Source: Tieghemostelium lacteum
Lineage: Eukaryota; Evosea; Eumycetozoa; Dictyosteliales; Raperosteliaceae
Direction of reading: 5' to 3'
DNA length: 64,000 nucleotides
NCBI GenBank assembly: GCA_001606155.1
Contig: LODT01000042.1
Coordinates: 476,963-540,962, forward strand
Below, piece by piece: positions 1 to 10,811 of the stretch. Below the pieces are notes generated by a model. The model worked only from the letters and a program-made list of their open reading frames with translations, was not told the DNA's origin and searched no databases. Each line of letters begins with the position of its first letter. The first letter of the stretch is position 1. A program made the position numbers and the translations under genes.

Positions 1-172
1 TCATCTGACATATTTCACATTCATTATACTGTTCATTACCAATTCTGATAATTTCTTTTTCATAATCATTAAAATGGTCTTTATCTACATTCTTATTCTT
101 ATTGGTTTTGATAGCACCACAATAACATATGGCTAATGAAATAATGAATAAAGTTAAAAATAGTGATTTCAT
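1..172 (-). CDS. Secreted protein, N-terminal part only
   Basis: The reading frame starts at the ATG at 172-170 on the minus strand and runs off the left edge, so only about 57 residues are present. The first 18 or so residues (MKSLFLTLFIISLAICYC) form a clear signal peptide. A Lys/Asn-rich stretch follows, then a C-x-x-C pair (NECEIC) near residue 55. A paired cysteine soon after the signal peptide is how many dictyostelid saposin-B-like secreted proteins begin, but the domain itself lies outside the window, so that assignment is a guess. It may equally be another Cys-rich secreted protein. Confidence 0.6.
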   Translation of the reverse strand, partial: MKSLFLTLFIISLAICYCGAIKTNKNKNVDKDHFNDYEKEIIRIGNEQYNECEICQM

Positions 173-458
173 TCTAACTTTGTATTTCTATCTAATAATA
201 TAGATAATTTATATTTAAATTTAATAATAAAGTGGTACAAGAAAAAAAAAATATAATATTAATATTTTCTACACTTATCACTAACACACTTTCTCCATCT
301 ACCAATTGAAATTACCACAAACACACCATTTCAAATAAATAACAATATAACTCAAAATATATAAAATTGAGTGATAGATGTTTTTAAAGAAAAGAGAGTG
401 GGTAGGGGTTACCACTACAACAAAATTTAAATAATATATTATTTGAATCAGAGTAAAT

Positions 459-1184
459 TTATTTAGATTCTAATTCAGCGAGAGCTTCTTTGATAAACTT
501 TGTGACTTGTTTATCTTGGGAAAGAATTGATGCGTGGCTTGCTGGTAAATGCACAACTTTAGCATTAACCATAGTAGACATTGCAGTTTGAGCTGCCAAT
601 GGTAAAATTCTATCTTCATCAGAAATTTGATACCAACATGGTAGATTTTTGTAACCCAGAGAGGTAACCTTTTCATAGACACAATTTAGAGAGAGTGGTT
701 TTTGAGATTGACACCAAACGTTACTGTCTTCATCAGTTGTATCCTGGGCTAAAACAGTTTTAAATAATTTTGGATTCAACCATAGATCACCATAGGTATC
801 TTTTAACATTAAACCGTCATCTGGGAATTGTAAATTACCTCCTAAAGCAGCGTCTAGATCTTGACCTTCACTTGGAATAATACCATTAACATAGAGCAAA
901 CCAACAACTTTATTTTGTAATTTATGTACAGCTTCAGTAATTACAAAACCACCGTATGAGTAACCTACTAATAAGATTTTACCTTCAATTCTTTCAACTA
1001 GTCTTCTGAGGGCTTCAACATCGTTGCTCAAAGATGTTAATGGTAATTGAGCAGCATAAACTTCCTTTTTCTTTGCAAGTCTTGCAAGTACTTTTCTCCA
1101 GATGTTAGCATCACACCATGATCCATGTACTAATACAACTTTAATAGTGTTATTGGTAGATATATTGTTTAAAATTGGTTCCAT
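459..1184 (-). CDS. Alpha/beta hydrolase, EstC-like
   Basis: This is a single-exon 241-residue protein with a complete alpha/beta hydrolase fold of the small esterase type. HGSW at residues 20-23 is the oxyanion-hole region. GYSYGG at 74-79 is the nucleophile elbow with Ser76. The SDED segment near 190 can supply the acid, and the His in LPASHASIL near 217 completes the triad. Length and motif order fit the AB_hydrolase_6 family of salicylate and pyrethroid-type esterases. There is no signal peptide, so it is probably cytosolic. The substrate cannot be read from sequence. It is transcribed divergently from the nuclease/phosphatase-type gene to its right across a 417 bp promoter region rich in palindromes. 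Confidence 0.85.
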   Translation of the reverse strand: MEPILNNISTNNTIKVVLVHGSWCDANIWRKVLARLAKKKEVYAAQLPLTSLSNDVEALRRLVERIEGKILLVGYSYGGFVITEAVHKLQNKVVGLLYVNGIIPSEGQDLDAALGGNLQFPDDGLMLKDTYGDLWLNPKLFKTVLAQDTTDEDSNVWCQSQKPLSLNCVYEKVTSLGYKNLPCWYQISDEDRILPLAAQTAMSTMVNAKVVHLPASHASILSQDKQVTKFIKEALAELESK

Positions 1185-1601
1185 GTTTTCTTTAAGCGTT
1201 GGTATTTAATTTAGACTAAATGAACCGAAAGATCTTTCGTTTTAATAATTTTTATACCAAAATGTCTTAGAGTGGCCCGGTTCTAATTTATTTCCACTTT
1301 CTAAACGTTTTTTTGTAAAAATCATGATATTTATTAAGATGGGTCACATCAATATTAACGAATTCATTATTTTAAAAATCAATTTGATTAATGAAGAAGA
1401 TATTTTTAATTAAAAAATAAATATATTTATTACTAGTAATGTAAAAAATAAAAATAAATTAATGATTTGATGATCATCAAATTATAATTTTTACATTTTT
1501 TTTTATGAGAAATTATTATTAATAGGAATAAATTTCTATTTATTAATAATAGTATATAAAAAAAAACTTTTAAAAGTTTTTTAATATTAAAAGAAATCAA
1601 C
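1185..1601. promoter_or_regulatory. Divergent promoter region with three inverted repeats
   Basis: This 417 bp gap separates two divergently transcribed genes. It holds a perfect 18 bp palindrome at 1465-1482 (ATTTGATGATCATCAAAT), which sits inside a pair of 10 bp inverted arms at 1438-1447 and 1488-1497 (AATGTAAAAA and its complement). A second inverted repeat has 11 bp arms at 1514-1524 and 1541-1551. A 22 bp perfect palindrome of A/T runs with a central CTTTTAAAAG lies at 1561-1582, just before the start codon of the right-hand gene. AT-rich DNA gives palindromes by chance, but four nested or adjacent ones in 150 bp is more than usual. Any regulatory role is inferred. Confidence 0.4.
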
Positions 1602-2608
1602 ATGCATGTTTTAACATATAATATAAGATATGATACAACTTATGATAAACATAATGAATGGAAATATAGAAAGAATCTTGTAATTTCAAATATTCAACAA
1701 TCAAAAGGTAATAAAATAATTATAGTAATTAATATGAAGTTATTATAATATTAATTTATATTAAAATTTTAAACATAAACACAGCACAAATTATTGGATT
1801 ACAAGAATGTCTACATAATCAAATTGAAGATATTTTAGAGGGACTAGGTGGTAGATATTCATATATTGGAAAAGGTAGAGATGATGGAATAAAGGCCGGA
1901 GAATACTCACCAATAATCTATGATAATCAATCTATAAAATTGGAACATCATCATCAATTTTGGATTAGTGAAAAATGTTATGAACCAGGTTCAAAAAGTT
2001 GGAATACAACTTGTTGTCGTATATTAACGTGGGGTTATTTCCGTGAACTTAGCGCTAACAAAACATTTTATTTCCTAAATACACATTTGGATCACCAATC
2101 TAAAGAAGCTAGAGCACAAGGTGCAATGTTGATTAAAACATTTATCTCCACATTAGATAAAACCATTCCAGTATGTTTAGTTGGTGATTTTAATGATTAC
2201 ACACATTCAGTAACTCTAAAGAATCTATTAACTGATACTAATCCCGATGTGGCTATTAGTTATCTTAACTATTTACAAATTCAGAGAGATCAATCAACAT
2301 TTTCTTATCAAAATTTGTATAATAGTAGAGATATCTCTGCTATACCTGTAACTGGTCCAAAAAGTAGGTTATAAATATTATAAACAAGAAAAGATATTTT
2401 ACTAACACTAAAGATTCACACCATTACAATAGGAACATTCACTGGTTTTACTGATGAATTTAATGAAGAAATTGATTATATCATTGTAAATAGTGCATTC
2501 AAAGTTGATCAATTTCAAATTGTAAATAATAATCCACAAAAGTTTGGCATTGGTCAAACTATAGCTTCAGATCATCTACCTGTTACTGCTATTTTATCAT
2601 TCAAATAA
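1602..2608 (+). CDS. Endonuclease/exonuclease/phosphatase family protein
   Basis: The gene reads as three exons, 1602-1707, 1785-2363 and 2433-2608, giving 286 residues. The joins restore family motifs: exon 1 to 2 gives IIGLQE, and exon 2 to 3 gives TFTGF. Motifs of the EEP fold appear in order: YNIR at the N-terminus, LQE with the metal-binding Glu, GRDDG, NTHLDH, LVGDFND, and a C-terminal ASDHLPV with the catalytic Asp-His. Length matches the small EEP hydrolases of amoebae and bacteria, which act on DNA, phosphoinositides or other phosphodiesters; the substrate is unknown. No signal peptide is present. The second intron could use a nearer AG at 2412-2413, but only the AG at 2431-2432 keeps the frame. 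Confidence 0.85.
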
Positions 2609-2746
2609 ATACACACTTTGTTTTCATATCAATAAATGATTATAATAATAAGCAATTACAAAATATAAATAAAAAAAAAGAGTATAGTTATATATATATA
2701 TTAATTACCAGATCATTTAAATTATATTTTGTAAAAAATTAACTGT

Positions 2747-3251
2747 TTATTTTCTGTCAGTAGTGGTTGGCTTTTTCAATCCAGGTCTGACTGGTCTGGT
2801 TCTGATCTTACGATCTTCACGTGATCTGACACGAACAATGTGAGAGTGGATGGCACATGAAATACAGTATTGGGATTTAACGTAGGTTTTTGGGAATTTG
2901 TAACCTTTTTCAACAAAGATGTTCATATCTGAGATATCTTTAGTGGCGGCATTTTCAACAATTGGACGAATGTAGAATCTCTTTACAGCTTTATCCTATT
3001 ATTGTTTAGTTGATTCTTGTGATTAGTAAAAAGAATACTTAAAAAAAATAAACCATCAAAAACACATCTGATCCACTTCTGAATTTACGTAAAATTTTTT
3101 TTCTCTCTTTTGTGTGTGATGATGAGGTGTGGTTTAAATATTAAATAATATCTACCTTTGGGACAACTCTAGCACAGTTGGTGCATCTGATGTTTTGGAC
3201 GCTTCCACGACCGTGTTTGGATCTACCATGATTACGTCTCTTTTGTGTCAT
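2747..3251 (-). CDS. rps26: 40S ribosomal protein S26
   Basis: Two exons on the minus strand, 3251-3156 and 2995-2747, join in phase 0 to give 114 residues, the usual eS26 length. The N-terminus [19 protein letters not shown] is diagnostic, followed by the zinc-binding [17 protein letters not shown] segment and a second Cys pair in [12 protein letters not shown]. The protein sits at the mRNA exit channel of the small ribosomal subunit. The 160 bp intron (3155-2996) begins GTAGAT and ends AATAG and is long for this genome. The gene faces away from the ZC3HC1-like gene, and the 660 bp between them should hold both promoters. Confidence 0.97.
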
Positions 3252-3914
3252 TCTCTATTAAATTACAATAATTATGTTTATATTAGTCTCCATAATTTGT
3301 AAATGTACTGTCATCTATTGTCTACAATGATTATGAGTATCCAAATTATCAAATAAACCATTCAATAAAGTTGCATCCAAAAGTATTGTATTTTATAAAG
3401 TCATCAGAATTCTCTAATATTTTCCACATTAGATCCGCTCCTTAATTTAATGGTAATTAAAGTGTAATTGGATAAACATTTTCTATGTTTTTAAAAGACA
3501 GTAAGTAGTGATATTAAAGTAACATACTCTCTAATGTTGTTGACTAAAAATCGTAAGAGGGGAAAAAGAAAAAAAAAAAACTCAAAAAAATTTTTCGTCT
3601 TTCAAAAAAAATTTTGATTTTTTTACACAAAGGTCTCTTTTTTGTTACAAAATATTTACAAAAAATCAAATATAAAATCATACAAATAATAAAATATAAA
3701 ATTTGATTTGTAGAATTTACATTTAAAAATCTTATGAATATTGAATATTTAATAAATTGATAATATAATATTATAAAAATATAATATATTAAGTTTAAGG
3801 CAACAACAAAAAAAATGAGATAAGATTATAGTCACACTTTTACAAATTTAAGTAAATTTAATTTTTTTATTTTTTTTTTTTTAATTTAGTTTATTGTGAT
3901 GTTCCATACATAGG
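3252..3914. promoter_or_regulatory. Divergent intergenic region between rps26 and the ZC3HC1-like gene
   Basis: I see no gene in these 663 bp. The block at 3540-3680 has long A and T runs and carries, at 3615-3660, a T-run followed by ACACAAAGG and then two TTACAAA-type words. A closely similar block occurs upstream of rps13 and sda1 (about 8095-8125) and upstream of the Rab-like gene (about 25422-25450). It may be a shared promoter element; this is inference from visual similarity in very AT-rich DNA. Confidence 0.35.
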
Positions 3915-4973
3915 ATGGACAATAGGATAAAACAAATATTGGGAAATTTAGATAATGCCACTTTAAACCAATTGACATTACTATCTAATGATTTAATAAA
4001 GAATACTGATTCAAACAACCAAACTAGTAGCAGTAGTAATAATAGTAAAAGTACCAACCCATGGAATAGTTCAGATTATTATAAACGAGTTCAAACCTAT
4101 AGTGTATTGAATTGGTTTGCAAAACCTTCATGTATAGATCCTTTAGAATGCTCTAGATTTGGTTGGGTAAATTGTGATTTTGATATGTTAGAATGTGAAA
4201 ATTGCCAAAAACAGCTGTACTACAAGATACCATCTAATCTCAGTTTAGATGTTCAATCACAGCGTATATCGGATTTTAAAATATCTGTACAAAGTAGTGG
4301 ACACAGGGAAACATGTCTATGGAAAGACAATGGATGTCCACCATATTTTGCTAGACTTAAAGGTATACCAAGTCAGACCCAAATGGAGTCATTTAAAAAG
4401 AGATCACAAAATCTATTTAAGAATTTAAACCCTCTTCCTGAACTTTCAGTTGAATACCAAGCGGTTTGGAATCACAAGCAACTCAAGCAAAAAGAGCCAC
4501 AAACAAACATCCTCAATGGAATAATGACAGTGGCTGAGTTTAAGGATTTTAGTAATATAAAATCCCAAGCATCATGCTTAATTGCATTATGTGGTTGGGA
4601 TTATTTTGAACCATCTATTTTACCTCTAAATGTAGATATTCATGATTCAGTACCACTATCAGAGGAACAACAAAAGGATCATCAACACATTTACTGTTCC
4701 TATTGCCAAAGAGTATGTGGCCTATGGAATTTTATGGAATTACAAGAGAATGCAATTTCACCATTTCACAAAGATACTGAACAGATAAGGTATCAGTTCA
4801 GAGAGAATGACATTAATCAACAAACTAACAATAATAAGAGAAAGAGAAAAAAATTTGAAGAATCTAGAAAGAAAATTAATTTTGAAAGAGTGTTAACTCA
4901 AACTATTGGAAATAGTCAGAGTTATAAACACTTTAAATCAGATACTAATAATAATAATAATATCTTTATTCAA

Positions 4974-5019
<46 letters not shown>

Positions 5020-5509
5020 CTAGTAGTATAAATAGTAATAGTAAATATTCAGGAACATTTGGTTGTAACAATACAAATAATGATTCATTTACATCTAAAG
5101 TTGGATGGACCTGGGGTACTTCATTTATACATGAAGAACAATCAAAAATTTCCATAAAAGATGCAGTTCAATCACAGGTGAAAAAAAGAGCATTTTCACC
5201 AGTTACCGAACATAGATGGTTTTGCCCTTGGATGCTTAGAAATTTAGAAAATAGCGAACAAATACAACAGCACCAAAATGTAGATGATAATAATAATAAT
5301 AATAATAATATTAGTCAAAATTCACATAAAACAGGATGGGAGAATTTATTAAATTTACTTTTAAACCAATCATCTTCTTCCTACCAAAATTCAAATTTAA
5401 CAAAGGTATGTAAGATAATACTATTACCACACCAAATCAATATTTTATTGACAATCATCTTTTAAAATAGGAGAATAGTAATATTCTAGCCATTTTAAAT
5501 TCCATATAA
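3915..5509 (+). CDS. C3HC-type zinc finger protein, ZC3HC1/NIPA-like
   Basis: Exons 3915-5405 and 5471-5509 join in phase 0 and give 509 residues; without the 65 bp intron the frame would end a little later in non-coding-like sequence. Residues about 57-150 form a zf-C3HC domain: WFAKPS, CARFGW-like C-x-R-x-GW (CSRFGWVNC), CENC, and a late SGHRETCLW with His and Cys. Residues about 260-290 (IYCSYCQRVCGLW) match the second, Rsm1-like half, and HRWFCPWML near 435 is the final conserved block. Poly-Asn tracts interrupt it. NIPA/ZC3HC1 proteins are nuclear; the vertebrate member is an F-box-like protein and a nuclear-basket component. A nuclear role here is inferred from that family. Confidence 0.88.
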
Positions 5510-5837
5510 AAATAATAAAAAGTACAACACTAATTTTGTGTATAAATGTATATATAAAAACAATAAATTCAAAATATGCCATACTAAACCCCCAATAATG
5601 TTCAATTCATTTCGGGGAGATTTGTGGAAATTAAAAAAAATTGTAAACTCTAAAAATAACAAAAAGTTAATTTGGGACACATTTGCTCCAAATTAAAAAC
5701 ATTTAGTAGAAATGTTGATTGAAAGTTTCCTAAAAAAAGCAGAACCTCTTCAAAATTTAACATTCAAAACAAAGAAAATTTATTCATTATAAAATAGTTT
5801 CAAATAATTTGAATATTAAATATTAGATAAATTAAAA
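5510..5837. other. Intergenic, no gene seen
   Basis: These 328 AT-rich bases lie between two genes on the plus strand. They should hold the 3' end of the zinc-finger gene transcript and the promoter of the G-alpha-like gene. I see no RNA gene or repeat. Confidence 0.4.
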
Positions 5838-6953
5838 ATGGGGTCAAATTACAGTGCATTAAATCATTGGAGTATTGAGAGATCAATACTCAAAGATAAA
5901 AAAACCAAATATGTTCAAAATTGTAATACTATATTGATTTTTGGGTCGGAGAATAGTAGTAAAAATAAATTTATTAGTTTGGCAAAGTTTCTATTCCCTC
6001 TGGAGAATGATCATAAGGAAACTAAATATACTACACAATTGATTGTAAACCATTTACACAACTCGGTAAAAGAGATTATTGTATTTATTCAACATACTTG
6101 GCATCAACTGTATTCCACCGATAAAGGAGAAGAAGCTTGGTATCAATTAAAGTCAGTTGACTACAATAACTTTGATTTAAGAAAACTAAAAGAAATATCA
6201 AAATATGTAAATGATCTATATCAAGATAGTTCTTTTAAAGAGTACTATTTTTCTGAAAATTTTGTAAAAAAGGAAAAAAACTCGATATAGTATGTTATTA
6301 TACTGTTAATATAATTTCACAATTTATGATATTCTAATAATTCACTTGAAATTAGTTTAATAGAAAATTGTCAGAGAATTTCAAGCTCAGTATATATACC
6401 CTCTCCAGAAGATATAATCAAAAGTCAAATCAATTTAAATTTAAATTGTACCACAGATACAAATATCCGATGTGGAAAGATAAATTATAATTTAGTGGAT
6501 ACATGTGGTCAAAAGAATCAAATTAACAAATGGATACATCAATTTGAATCAGCAGAGTTACTTTTATTCTTTATATCATTGAGTGATTATGATCAGTCTC
6601 CTGATAGACCATCAGCCAATTGTAGTAATAAGTTACAAGAATGTTTAAATACTTTTGATGAAGTTGTAAATAACAAATACTTTCAAGATAGACCTGTTTT
6701 ACTGCTAGTTGACTGTAAAGAAACTTTTGGAGAAACACTATTATCTAAACCATTGGTAAATTATTTCCCTGATTTTAACAAAAAAAATGAACTTAATGAT
6801 GCCAGAAGTTTTCTTATACAACAATTTAGAGAAAAAGATCAATTTAATAGAAAGAACAAAAGATTGTTCATTCACTCTGTAAATACATCAGACCACAATC
6901 AAGTAATTGAATTTTTTAGTTATTTTAAAATTATTACAAATGAAATAAATTAA
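5838..6953 (+). CDS. Divergent G-alpha-like protein
   Basis: Exons 5838-6289 and 6356-6953 give 349 residues, the normal G-alpha length. Hallmarks show in order: MGS at the N-terminus (possible myristoylation), a P-loop position GSENSSKNK at 36-44, the helical domain, then after the splice CQRISSSVYIPSPEDI (family: the RISSxxYxPTxxDIL block), DTCGQK in place of DVGGQR, and LFFISLSDYDQ. Several nucleotide-contact motifs are altered: the P-loop lacks the last Gly and the Ser/Thr, the switch I Arg is not visible, the NKxD motif is replaced by VDCKE, and TCAT by VNTSD. It resembles the G-alpha-like, probably non-switching, members in Dictyostelium such as the alpha-11-like protein, but I cannot confirm orthology. 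Confidence 0.82.
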
Positions 6954-7259
6954 ATAAACAACTAATAGAAATGTACACTAGAATCTAAAAAATATACAAT
7001 GAAATTTATTTATATATTTATTTATGACTGTCTAAAAGAAAAAAAAGATGGTTAGTAGAAGTGTTAGTAAAAAATATAAAATAAGAGAAATAAAAAAAAA
7101 AAAAAAAGAAAGCCCATTCCAAGGTAACAGCGAGAATCCAGCATGAGGTGGTATATCTCGGAAGATAAACTTGAAATAGTAAGGGTCAGAAAATTAATTG
7201 GTTTAATTTAAAGTGTTGTCCAAACACCCCGAATCCTTCTATTTTATTGATCAAGTTTT
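6954..7259. other. Convergent intergenic region with a GC-richer hairpin
   Basis: The two flanking genes converge here. Most of the region is AT-rich, but 7110-7240 is clearly less so. It holds a possible hairpin at 7129-7159 (CGAGA at one end, TCTCG at the other, with CCA/TGG inside). Read on the minus strand the segment ends in a long T run at 7091-7106. It could be the rps13 3' UTR or a small RNA; neither is proven. Confidence 0.3.
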
Positions 7260-8000
7260 TTAAGCAACTAAAGTAGAGGCAGTGGCTGATTCGCTAATAG
7301 TTGAGAAAAGAAGAGTAAAGAAAATTAGTATACTAAGAGAATATATATTTGTTTGAATTGCCAAATACTTACTATTTCCAGGTTGGTGGGAGAGAACCGT
7401 TCTTTCTGTATGGACGGGATAATCTGTGAATACGAGATTCAACTAAACGGAGATGGAATTTACCGTCTAGATCGTTTCTGTTTCTTTGTAAATGTTTGTT
7501 GATGGTAACGGCTTTCTTGATCAAGTTGAACAAATCTTCTGGGATCTTTGGAGCAATACCGTTGACCTTTAAGATTCTTAAAATTTTGCTACCAGTGATG
7601 TTTTTGACTTGAGCAACACCTTGTGAATCTCTTAATTGAGCACCAATTTGGGATGGAGTGAAACCTCTTTTGGCTAATTTGCAAACTTGTTCACAAACAT
7701 CAGTGGAGGTCATTTTGGACCATGAGTGTGGTTTTCTGTTGTATGGCAGGGCTGAACCTGAGATACCTTTTCCGTTTGAATGCATACGACCCTAAATAGT
7801 AATATTATTTTTATATTAACATTTGTATTATATTATTTTGAAAATTGTCTAATCATAAAATCATTTAAATCAATATTGTTTTAGCTACACTGAATTTATC
7901 TTTTAGTCTGTATTTCTTTTTGAACTACATCTAGAAGGAAATTTGTATTGATCGAGAAATAATTTTAATGTATGATTAGATTGAAAATATGACATACCAT
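7260..8000 (-). CDS. rps13: 40S ribosomal protein S13
   Basis: Three exons on the minus strand: 8000-7998 (the ATG alone), 7791-7373 and 7293-7260. Together they encode 151 residues, exactly the uS15 (eukaryotic S13) length. The start [18 protein letters not shown] is only complete if the ATG-only exon is joined to GGTCGT at 7791. The end [16 protein letters not shown] needs the third exon; without it the frame stops right after PPTWK. Donors are GTATGT and GTAAGT. The protein binds helix 22 region rRNA in the small subunit. The gene diverges from sda1, a ribosome-assembly gene, across 465 bp. Confidence 0.97.
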
Positions 8001-8465
8001 CTTGTTATGTTCTTTTGGCTTTCGAGTTAAAACGATTAGAGGAAGAGAAAAAAAAATTCGTAAAATCAAGAATTTTTATTTTTAAAAAAAATTGGATTTT
8101 TTACATAGGTTTTTACAAAATAATTACCAAAAAGATCTACATATCTAACATATTTAATTTATATGTTAAAGTCATTAAATAAATTAAAATGAATAATAAC
8201 TTTTGATATCCATGGCACTATTATTAAAAGCCAATAACAATTATCTAAAATTTTATAGATTTAAAAAATTCAAATTTCAATCAAACAAAAATTTTTACAT
8301 TATTTATATATACCAAAATACTAAGATAAATATTTTTTAACAGTAATAAATTGAAAATATGTGATATAAATATTAATAAATTTAAAATTAAAATTTTCAT
8401 ACAAATTTTCCTCGTTCGTTTTTTTTTTTTATGTAAAAAAATCCGGAAAGTGATTAAATATAAAG
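8001..8465. promoter_or_regulatory. Divergent promoter region of rps13 and sda1
   Basis: These 465 bp separate two ribosome-related genes transcribed away from each other, so shared control is plausible. A purine-rich tract with AGAGGAAGAGAAAA lies at 8037-8051, which reads as a pyrimidine tract close to the rps13 transcript start. The T-run/ACATAGG/TTTTACAAAA block at 8095-8120 resembles the ones near rps26 and the Rab-like gene. No other gene is visible. Confidence 0.35.
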
Positions 8466-10811
8466 ATGGCCTCTGGTAGAATATTAGATTTATTACAATT
8501 ACAGAATTTGACCAAGAGAGATCCATCAGCATACAAAGATGAGTTTTTACAACAATTTAATCACTACAAGACCCAATTGAATATATTTCAATTGAAACCA
8601 ACTAAAGATTATAAACATTTTGCACAACTTGTCAGTTATCTAAGTCATGTTTGTAAATGTTATCCTAAAGAGTTATCAGAATTCCCAAAACAGATATCCG
8701 ATCTACTAGAACATTCATGTAATAATTTAGAGCCTGATCTCAGAAGAATTCTAGCAAAATCACTCATTCTCATGAGAAATAGAGATCTATTACCACAAAT
8801 CACTCTATTATCACTATTTTTTAAACTATTTAGAGTACATGATAAACCACTTAGATCATTGCTCTACAGTTATATAGTCTCCGATATCAAAAACACCAAT
8901 TTAAAATCAAAAAATGTAAAATTAAACAAATCTCTACAGAATTTTATGTTTACCATGATGAATGATGACTCAGAGATTGCTTCTAAGATGTCTCTAAAGG
9001 TTATGGTTGAATTATTTAGAAAAAAAGTTTGGTAAGTACTATTTTTTTATATAAAATTACAAAATATATTAACAATTTATTGGTGTATATATAGGCATGA
9101 TACTAAAACAGTAAATGTAATAAGTAATGGTGTCTTTAGTAAGAATTCAAAGATTATAATTACAACATTGAATTTCTTTTTACACATTGATAATCCAGAT
9201 AGAGTTGATTCAGATGATGAAAATGAGGCATCAAAGAAGGATAAAGCTAAGGAGAAATATAGAAAATCTTCACTCTCTCTAAAAGTAGGAAAGAAAACTA
9301 AATCTAGACAGACTAGATTAAACAAAACCAAATCGGATTTCAAGAAAGCCAAAGAAGAGGAACTAAAGAAACTGAATCCAAATTTTCCAGCCATTGAATT
9401 GATTCATGATCCACAAGGTTATTGTGAGAAATTATTTAATTTATTACAAAAGACCACAGAGACCTTTGAAACTAGAATCCTAATGATGAATTTTATCAGT
9501 CGTCTCATTTTCACACACAAATTAATGATCTATAATTTCTATCCATTTTTACAAAAATATTTGCAACCACACCAAAAAGAGATAACCTATATTCTAGCTG
9601 TTTTGGCACAATCTTGTCACGAATTGGTTGATCCTGATGTACTTAAACCAATTATATCAACTATTGCAAAATACTTTGTAAATGATGGTTGTAATCCAGA
9701 GGTTATTGCCATTGGTTTAAATACTATAAGAGCTATCGCCAGTAGATGTCCACTCTCTATGGATAAGGTATTACTTGCTGATCTCATTCAGTACAAGGAT
9801 AAAAAAGAAAAAGGTGTAAAAATGGCTTCAACCTCTTTACTACATTTCTTTAGAGAGAATTATCCTTCACTTTTACCAAAAAAAGAAAGAGGTAAAAAGA
9901 AAACTGATATTCAACCATTGGAGTTTGGTGCTCAAAAAATACATACCGCTATTGATGGTGTTGAATTACTCTATGATGAAGAGTTAAATAGAGAATTGGA
10001 TCAACATGAAAATGCTGATGATGATGATGATGAATTTATGGATATAGAAGATGATGAGGAAATGAATGACATCCAAGATGATGATGGTTGGGAGTCTGCT
10101 TCTGATGAGGAAGATGAAGAAGAAAAACAAAATAATTGGAAAGAAGTTAAAGATGGCGAGGAAATTGAAGTCTCTGATGATGAGGAAGATGATGACGAAG
10201 AAGAAGATGAAGAGGATGATGGTGAATGGGAGGAGGTTTCTGATGATGAAGATGATGAAAATGAGGAAGAATGGGAAGAGGTTTCAGATGATGAACAAGA
10301 AGAAGAGGAGGAAGAGGAAGAAGATAAAGAAACAACAGAACAACAAAAAGTAGTTCAAAAGAAGACAATACCTGAACCTGACGATTTAGGTTTAAAGATT
10401 CTATCAGATCAAGATATTGAGAGAATTAAGAAGCTTAAAGCTCTTCGTGATAGTAAGAGTCTAAAGAGACCATTGGAGGCAATTTCACAAGATGACGATG
10501 ATGAAAATGTGAATGGTTACATTGATCCAATGGATCTTAGAGGTGAACACAAAAAGAGAAAAGCTTCTCTCGAAGAAAGAATTGCTCTAGTTAAAGAAGG
10601 TAGAAAAGATAGAGACTATGGCAGTAAAACTTCTAGAAAGAAGAGAGGAAAGATGACATCAACAACCAATGAACAAAAAGAAAAAACTACTAAACCGTTC
10701 ATGTTAATGAAGAAATCCAATAAGGTTAGATCAAAACAAACGATGTCCATTAGAGATAGACAAATTAAAAAATCAAAACATATTGCCAAGCAAGCTAAAG
10801 GTCGTCATTAG
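8466..10811 (+). CDS. sda1: SDA1 homologue, 60S ribosome assembly
   Basis: Exons 8466-9031 and 9095-10811 give 760 residues. The splice joins ...FRKKVW to HDTKTVNVIS, which is continuous in the SDA1 family. The N-terminal half is the NUC130/SDA1 helical domain (LLQLQNLTKRDPSAYKDEFLQQ, then an ILAKSLILMRNRDLL block). Residues about 190-260 are highly charged, about 470-570 is a long Glu/Asp tract, and the last 150 residues are Lys/Arg-rich (MSIRDRQIKKSKHIAKQAKGRH), the usual SDA1 C-terminus. SDA1 works in the nucleolus and nucleus on pre-60S maturation and export. It lies back to back with rps13. Confidence 0.95.

Noticed and set aside
2996-3155. C/D-box snoRNA in the rps26 intron
   Set aside because: A GTGATGATGA box-C-like word lies on the strand opposite to transcription, and no box D partner was found on the correct strand.
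7260-7442. Independent 60-residue minus-strand gene
   Set aside because: Its last 11 codons are the third exon of rps13; the rest is intron and exon 2 in another frame.
10066-10368. Met/Lys-rich and His/Leu-rich frames on both strands
   Set aside because: They are alternative frames of the acidic GAT/GAA tract in sda1.
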